From NCBI GenBank assembly GCA_021787615.1, contig JAJYLP010000030.1, positions 1 through 38,339 of the forward strand: DNA of 38,339 bases. Direction: 5' to 3'. A program made the translations under genes and the position numbers. Under the pieces are notes generated by a model. The model was not told the origin of the DNA and searched no databases. It saw only the letters and a list, made by a program, of their open reading frames with translations. Shown here piece by piece: positions 34,509 through 38,339 of this stretch (the stretch's first letter is position 1; every line of letters starts with the position of its first letter). Source of the DNA: Pseudomonadota bacterium. GTDB lineage: Bacteria > Pseudomonadota > Gammaproteobacteria > Steroidobacterales > Steroidobacteraceae.

Positions 34509-35381
34509 CTACGCCAGTGCCCGCTTCAGCAGCACGAGCTGTCGCGCCCATGCCTTCTGTGCCTGTACAGGGTTATAGACCCTTGAATCCGGCACACACC
34601 AGCCGTGCAGAGTGCCGGGGTAGACCTTGATCTCCGCCTCCAGATGCGCTTTGCGGAATGCCTCCCGCAGGATGGTCTTGGCCTGCGGTTGCTTCGCGTC
34701 GTCGCTCGCGGCGATGGCCATGAGGTATTGCGCCTTGATGTGCGGGATCAGCAGGTGAGGGCTGTCCGGCTTGTCCGTGACCAGCGCGGCCCCGTGAAAG
34801 GTCGCGCCGGCGCCGATGCGGTCCGGGAAAACGGCAGCGGTGCGCAGGGTGAACGGCCCGCCCATGCAGTAACCGGTGCTCGCCATCTTGCGTGTGTTGC
34901 TGACGGCGGCTCGATCGTCGAGCCACGGCACGAACGCGCGCGCATCGGTTACGGCGGTCGCTGGCGTCAACGAGTCCATCAGACGCATCAGCTCCTTTCG
35001 CGTCGCCGGGTCATTGAAGTCGGGGTGCGGCGGTGAGGTCGGGGCCCGCTTGATCCGATAGAACGGATTGACGACCAGCACGGCATAGCCTGAGCCCGCC
35101 AGCCGGTCGGCCATGGCCTGAAACGTCGGCCGCAGTCCGAAGATGTCGGGCCACATGAGTACGCCGGGATGAACCCCAGTCGTCGGATGAGTGAAGTAGG
35201 CATCGCAGATTCCATCCGGCGTGCGGATCTCGACCGATGAGCCGGCAATCGGCGCGGAGTCCGCCAACGCAGGCAGCAGCGATACGAGGCCAGAGCCGGC
35301 CACCAGGGCGCCGAACTGCCGCCGCGACAAAGTGGCAGAGCGGGCATAGTTCATCGTGTCGAAGTCGTCTTGGTCGCACAT
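34509..35381 (-). CDS. Dienelactone hydrolase family protein with Tat signal
   Basis: A 290-residue alpha/beta-hydrolase of the dienelactone hydrolase family. The N-terminus carries a twin-arginine signal (SRRQFGALVAGSGLVSLLPALADSA, about 19-43), so it should work in the periplasm; most dienelactone hydrolases are cytoplasmic. The catalytic triad looks complete: Cys172 in GYCMGG, an Asp at about 227-228 (AIAASDD) and His259 in GTLHGW. The ATG at 35381 has a GGGGGAG site just before it. It may cleave an ester or lactone outside the cytoplasm; the substrate is not assignable. An MFS symporter of the MHS type lies upstream on the same strand, 344 nt away, so transport of the hydrolysis product is a possible link. 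Confidence 0.9.
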   Translation of the reverse strand: MCDQDDFDTMNYARSATLSRRQFGALVAGSGLVSLLPALADSAPIAGSSVEIRTPDGICDAYFTHPTTGVHPGVLMWPDIFGLRPTFQAMADRLAGSGYAVLVVNPFYRIKRAPTSPPHPDFNDPATRKELMRLMDSLTPATAVTDARAFVPWLDDRAAVSNTRKMASTGYCMGGPFTLRTAAVFPDRIGAGATFHGAALVTDKPDSPHLLIPHIKAQYLMAIAASDDAKQPQAKTILREAFRKAHLEAEIKVYPGTLHGWCVPDSRVYNPVQAQKAWARQLVLLKRALA

Positions 35382-35725
35382 CGGCTCCCCCTTTGCTTCA
35401 ACTCACCGGCTCCCGCGCATCGGATGCGCACAGGATGGCAGCAACGTTCAACCGCGGAGTCGCAGGCGGCAGCCGCCAACGGAAGATCGGCTGCATGACC
35501 GGCTCACGGCTCGAAGGCCAAGGACGGCGGCGATCCCGCTCACCCTAAAGGTCCGTCTGAGCTGCTCAAGCGATCAGCGCACCGCCAACGAGTCCACACT
35601 CGAACCGCAGCTTGCGGACCAGATGCGCGAGCTCGAGACCCGCCAGGTTCGCGATCCGGGCGGCGCACCGGCGCCAAACGGTACGTCAGTCCCGAGGGGC
35701 TACCGTGCGGCGGTCTGCGACATTT
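35382..35725. other. Intergenic region upstream of the dienelactone hydrolase gene
   Basis: About 340 bases between the MFS stop and the dienelactone hydrolase start. No gene, repeat or clear promoter was recognised; the hydrolase promoter presumably lies here. Confidence 0.45.
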
Positions 35726-37081
35726 TCAGTAGTCGACCGCACGCCCGCTGCCGGCCGCAGCAGCCGCCCTCGCGCGTAGCCGGACCGGTGCAGTCTCCGG
35801 ATACAGCATGTACGCAATCTGCCCGATCACGGTGAACCCGATCAGGTACCAGGCCGGGGCGATTGCGCTTCCCGTGACGTGAATGATCCAGGTGACCACG
35901 AGCTGGGTCGTTCCGCCGAAAATCGCGACGGAAAGGGCATACACGGTGCCAAAACCGCCACTGCGGATCTTCGGCGGCAGCGACTCGATGAATGCCGCGT
36001 AGAACGATCCCATGCGCAGGGAATACGCGGCGTTCAGGATGACCATGGCCCAAATCAACGCCGTGACCGAGCGCGCGGCAACGACCCAGACGAACGCGGG
36101 GTAAATGCCCAGCAGAAAGGCTAGATTTCCCCACACGTTGACGGGCTTGCGCCCGTACCGGTCAGAGAGACGACCGCCGATCAGGATGCAGGGGATCTCC
36201 ACGCTGTATCCGGCGAGGCTCGCCAGGAATCCTGCGCGCGGCGGCAGGTGCAACGTTGTCTGCGCGTACGTAGCAATGTACACGAAGATATATGTACCGA
36301 CGGTGCCTGCGGCAATCGCCATCAAGCCGAACAGCATCGCTCGCCAATGCTTGCGCACCAGCTGCAGGCGCTCGGGCCGGCCCAAAGCCGGCGATGACCC
36401 GCCGGCCGCCGGCGAGTATTCCGCATCCTGCCCCTGCAGGGTCTCTGCGAGATGCCGGCGCAGCCAGTATCCACACGGCACTATCGCCGCCCCTATCAGG
36501 AAGGCGATACGCCACCCGTAGCCGTCGAGCGCCGCGGGTGAGAGGAAGGCCGCCAGTACGGTTCCCACCAGGCTCCCCAGCACGAGTGCGATCGCCTGGC
36601 TAACGCCCTGCCAAGAGACGATCTCGGCGCGACGCTCTGGTCGGGCGGCCTCCACGAGAAACGCGCTGTTCGCGCCAACTTCTCCGCCCAGCGAAAAGCC
36701 TTGGAGCAGGCGCGCAATCACTGCGAGCACGGGCGCCGCAACGCCGATCACGGCGTATGAGGGGATGCACGCCAGCGCTACCATGGCGATGCCGATCATG
36801 GACAAGCTGAGCACCATGGCGGGCCGGCGACCAACTCGGTCGGCGTAAGCGCCGAGCACGAGGGCACCTAACGGCCGGGTGAGAAACCCGACTCCAAATG
36901 TCGCCAGCGACAGCATCAGGCTGACGTAGGAGTTAGTTGCCGGAAAAAATGCCCGCCCGATCTGTACGGCGAAGAGGCCGTATATGAAGAAATCGTAGAA
37001 CTCGAGGGCATTACCGACGGTAGCGGCAATGATGGCCCGCGGTTGCGCCCCCGCCTGCCCGTCGTTCGTCTCTGCGGCCAT
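35726..37081 (-). CDS. MFS metabolite:H+ symporter (MHS family)
   Basis: A 451-residue inner-membrane transporter with about 12 helices. MHS signatures are the opening AATVGNALEFYDFFIYGLFA, FLTRPLGALVLGAYADRVGRRPAM, RLLQGFSLGGEVGANSAFLVE and the second-half loop GGRLSDRYGRKPV. The family imports dicarboxylates, citrate, proline/betaine, shikimate or aromatic acids with protons; this member's substrate is not clear. I took ATG 37081 as start; GTG 37090 in the same frame is possible. It precedes the periplasmic dienelactone hydrolase gene on the same strand and could carry that enzyme's product. Confidence 0.92.
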   Translation of the reverse strand: MAAETNDGQAGAQPRAIIAATVGNALEFYDFFIYGLFAVQIGRAFFPATNSYVSLMLSLATFGVGFLTRPLGALVLGAYADRVGRRPAMVLSLSMIGIAMVALACIPSYAVIGVAAPVLAVIARLLQGFSLGGEVGANSAFLVEAARPERRAEIVSWQGVSQAIALVLGSLVGTVLAAFLSPAALDGYGWRIAFLIGAAIVPCGYWLRRHLAETLQGQDAEYSPAAGGSSPALGRPERLQLVRKHWRAMLFGLMAIAAGTVGTYIFVYIATYAQTTLHLPPRAGFLASLAGYSVEIPCILIGGRLSDRYGRKPVNVWGNLAFLLGIYPAFVWVVAARSVTALIWAMVILNAAYSLRMGSFYAAFIESLPPKIRSGGFGTVYALSVAIFGGTTQLVVTWIIHVTGSAIAPAWYLIGFTVIGQIAYMLYPETAPVRLRARAAAAAGSGRAVDY

Positions 37082-37756
37082 CGTGCCCACTCACCGGGAA
37101 ACCAAGGGTGAGCTTACGCTTGGCGTTCGTGGCAGCGCAACAGGAGAACCGGATCCCCCTGCGCCCCAATTCAGTGCACGGGCGAGACCCGGAAGCCGAG
37201 ATCAATCCGAGCGTCCCGAACCGTCATGCCGCAGATTGAGTCTTCGCGCACACACGGACACTCAGCGAGTGCAACGCTTTACCCGCGCACACCAGAACTT
37301 GCCTCAATTGAGACCCGCTTGCTCGTGCTCCCGTCGGCGCCGTTTTGAGGCAGGCGGGAAAGTTGCACTGCGTTGTGCCATCGGATTCCGAACGCGATTT
37401 CCCCGCTCGAGAACCGCACCTGCTCTGCCGCGCATGTACCGCTCTTCGACGGCAAACAAGTCCGTATCCACGAAATATATCCATGTGGGCACACGGAGAC
37501 GGCGCGGCCGATCAGCCGGCACCGCTCATCTCGCGCACGTGCTCCGAGCGCTTTTCCGGAGGCAGACCGCCCCGCGAGCGGCACGGCAACGAGAAGCTCC
37601 ATGCTGATTGCTCACAAGGGTACGCAAAAGCCGAGTACTGGCGTCGAATTCACTTCGGCAGAAATCTGCGTTTGAACGACGAATAGGTTTTCGACGATGA
37701 TCTCAATATGGCGCAAACGGCGCGCCGCACGAGATTGAACGTCAGCGAGATGCTCC
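37082..37756. other. Intergenic region of about 670 bases; no gene recognised
   Basis: Lies between the divergent MFS and YdeI-family genes. Several short frames exist but none shows a family motif with a ribosome-binding site. The last 100 bases are more AT-rich than the rest of the window and may hold the promoter of the YdeI-family gene. Confidence 0.4.
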
Positions 37757-38239
37757 GTGGAAGTATTATCGTTAAAAGAGTGCCGTGACTTTCGGCGTTG
37801 GCTCACGAAGAATCATGGCCGGTCTGCGGGCATATGGCTACGCCTACAGAAGAGGCATTCGCACATCACGTCGATCACGTACTCGGAAGCCCTGGACCAG
37901 GCACTGTGTTTTGGTTGGATAGACGGCCAGAGGAAATCGCTCGACGAGCAGTCATGGCTGCAGAAGTTCACGCCCAGACGACGCAAAAGCAGTTGGTCCA
38001 AGAAGAACACCGAGCACGCCCAACGCCTGATTGATAGCGAGCAGATGACACCGGCCGGTCTGAGGGAGATCAGAGCGGCGCAGGATGACGGTCGCTGGGC
38101 AGCTGCGTACGACTCCTTTCGAGAGGCGAGAGTCCCGAAGGATTTCCTGAAGGTTCTGGCCGCGAACAAAAAGGCGCAGGCATTTTACAAAACGCTCAAC
38201 AAAACCAATTTATGGGTCTTCGTGGTTTCGTGTGGGTGA
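37757..38239 (+). CDS. YdeI/OmpD-associated (bacteriocin-protection) family protein, C-terminus replaced
   Basis: A 160-residue frame starting at GTG 37757. Residues 1-152 follow the YdeI/OmdA family closely: FRRWLTKNHGRSAGIWLR, ITYSEALDQALCFGWIDGQR, SWLQKFTPRRRKSSWSKKN, GRWAAAYDSFREARVP and FYKTLNKTNLW. At that Trp the family sequence stops and an unrelated VFVVSCG and a stop follow; about 35-40 residues of the usual C-terminus are missing. The change coincides with GGGTCTTC at 38214, a possible insertion-sequence end. The family is linked to resistance to cationic peptides, but the biochemistry is unsettled. The truncated protein may be unstable. Codon use is somewhat less GC-rich than its neighbours. 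Confidence 0.85.
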   Translation: MEVLSLKECRDFRRWLTKNHGRSAGIWLRLQKRHSHITSITYSEALDQALCFGWIDGQRKSLDEQSWLQKFTPRRRKSSWSKKNTEHAQRLIDSEQMTPAGLREIRAAQDDGRWAAAYDSFREARVPKDFLKVLAANKKAQAFYKTLNKTNLWVFVVSCG

Positions 38240-38339
38240 AATTGGTGACCTGATCACGGCGCGGGATCTATTTTCATAGGGTTTAGGCGACGTTGTGGAA
38301 GGGCGGAAATTTGGCATGATGCGCGGATGGTCAAATCAC
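38214..38339 (+). mobile_element. Possible left end of an insertion sequence (ISL3-like?)
   Basis: From GGGTCTTCGTGGTTTCGTG at 38214 onward the YdeI-family similarity stops and composition becomes more AT-rich, with no coding similarity. The first bases recall the GG(C/G)TCTTC termini I associate with ISL3-family elements, and an ATG at 38327 (MVKS ...) could open a transposase running off the window. Only one end is visible, so this is a weak call. Confidence 0.3.

Noticed and set aside
1-38339. CRISPR arrays, tRNA or rRNA genes, prophage or integrative element
   Set aside because: No regularly spaced repeats, cloverleaf sequences, integrases or phage structural genes were recognised anywhere in the window.

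Overview
This is a GC-rich chromosomal window, most likely from a soil or freshwater gammaproteobacterium. The placement is tentative. It rests on the Pseudomonas-like adenine deaminase, the density of TonB-dependent receptors, the FecI/FecR pair and the PQQ enzymes, which together recall Steroidobacter/Nevskia-type genomes. No rRNA, tRNA, CRISPR array or phage block is seen. Much of the window is small catabolic modules, several with their own outer-membrane receptor and local regulator.

Region 1 (1-6.5 kb): a TonB-dependent receptor (cut by the left edge), a TetR regulator, a frameshifted VOC/glyoxalase gene, and a two-gene operon of a periplasmic PQQ dehydrogenase with a C-terminal cytochrome c domain plus a Tat-exported ThuA-like protein. 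The receptor and the PQQ operon point away from each other and carry nearly identical 27-bp promoter/operator elements (25 of 27 bases), so they are probably one regulon controlled by the TetR protein between them.

Region 2 (6.5-10.2 kb): purine salvage, with adenine deaminase, an AzgA-type NCS2 purine permease and a hypoxanthine phosphoribosyltransferase. An exported S10-type serine peptidase follows at 11.2-12.8 kb.

Region 3 (13-16.8 kb): an APC permease, a decayed LDH2-type dehydrogenase (one nonsense codon and three frame changes), a translationally coupled small monooxygenase-fold protein, and a divergent acetamidase/formamidase.

Region 4 (16.9-24.3 kb): ECF sigma factor FecI, anti-sigma FecR and two tandem paralogous TonB receptors. 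Only the distal receptor has the STN signalling domain, and its start codon is not evident.

Region 5 (24.8-34.2 kb): a VOC protein and an MFS exporter, then a tight operon of TonB receptor, 3-hydroxybutyrate dehydrogenase, alpha/beta hydrolase and acetoacetyl-CoA synthetase. A divergent TetR gene lies across an intergenic region with two tandem palindromes. This reads as a self-contained system for importing a 3-hydroxybutyrate ester or oligomer, cleaving it, oxidising 3-hydroxybutyrate and activating acetoacetate. It is the best candidate here for a little-described system.

Region 6 (34.5 kb to end): a Tat-exported dienelactone hydrolase, an MHS-type MFS symporter, and a YdeI-family gene whose 3' end is lost at what may be the left end of an insertion sequence.
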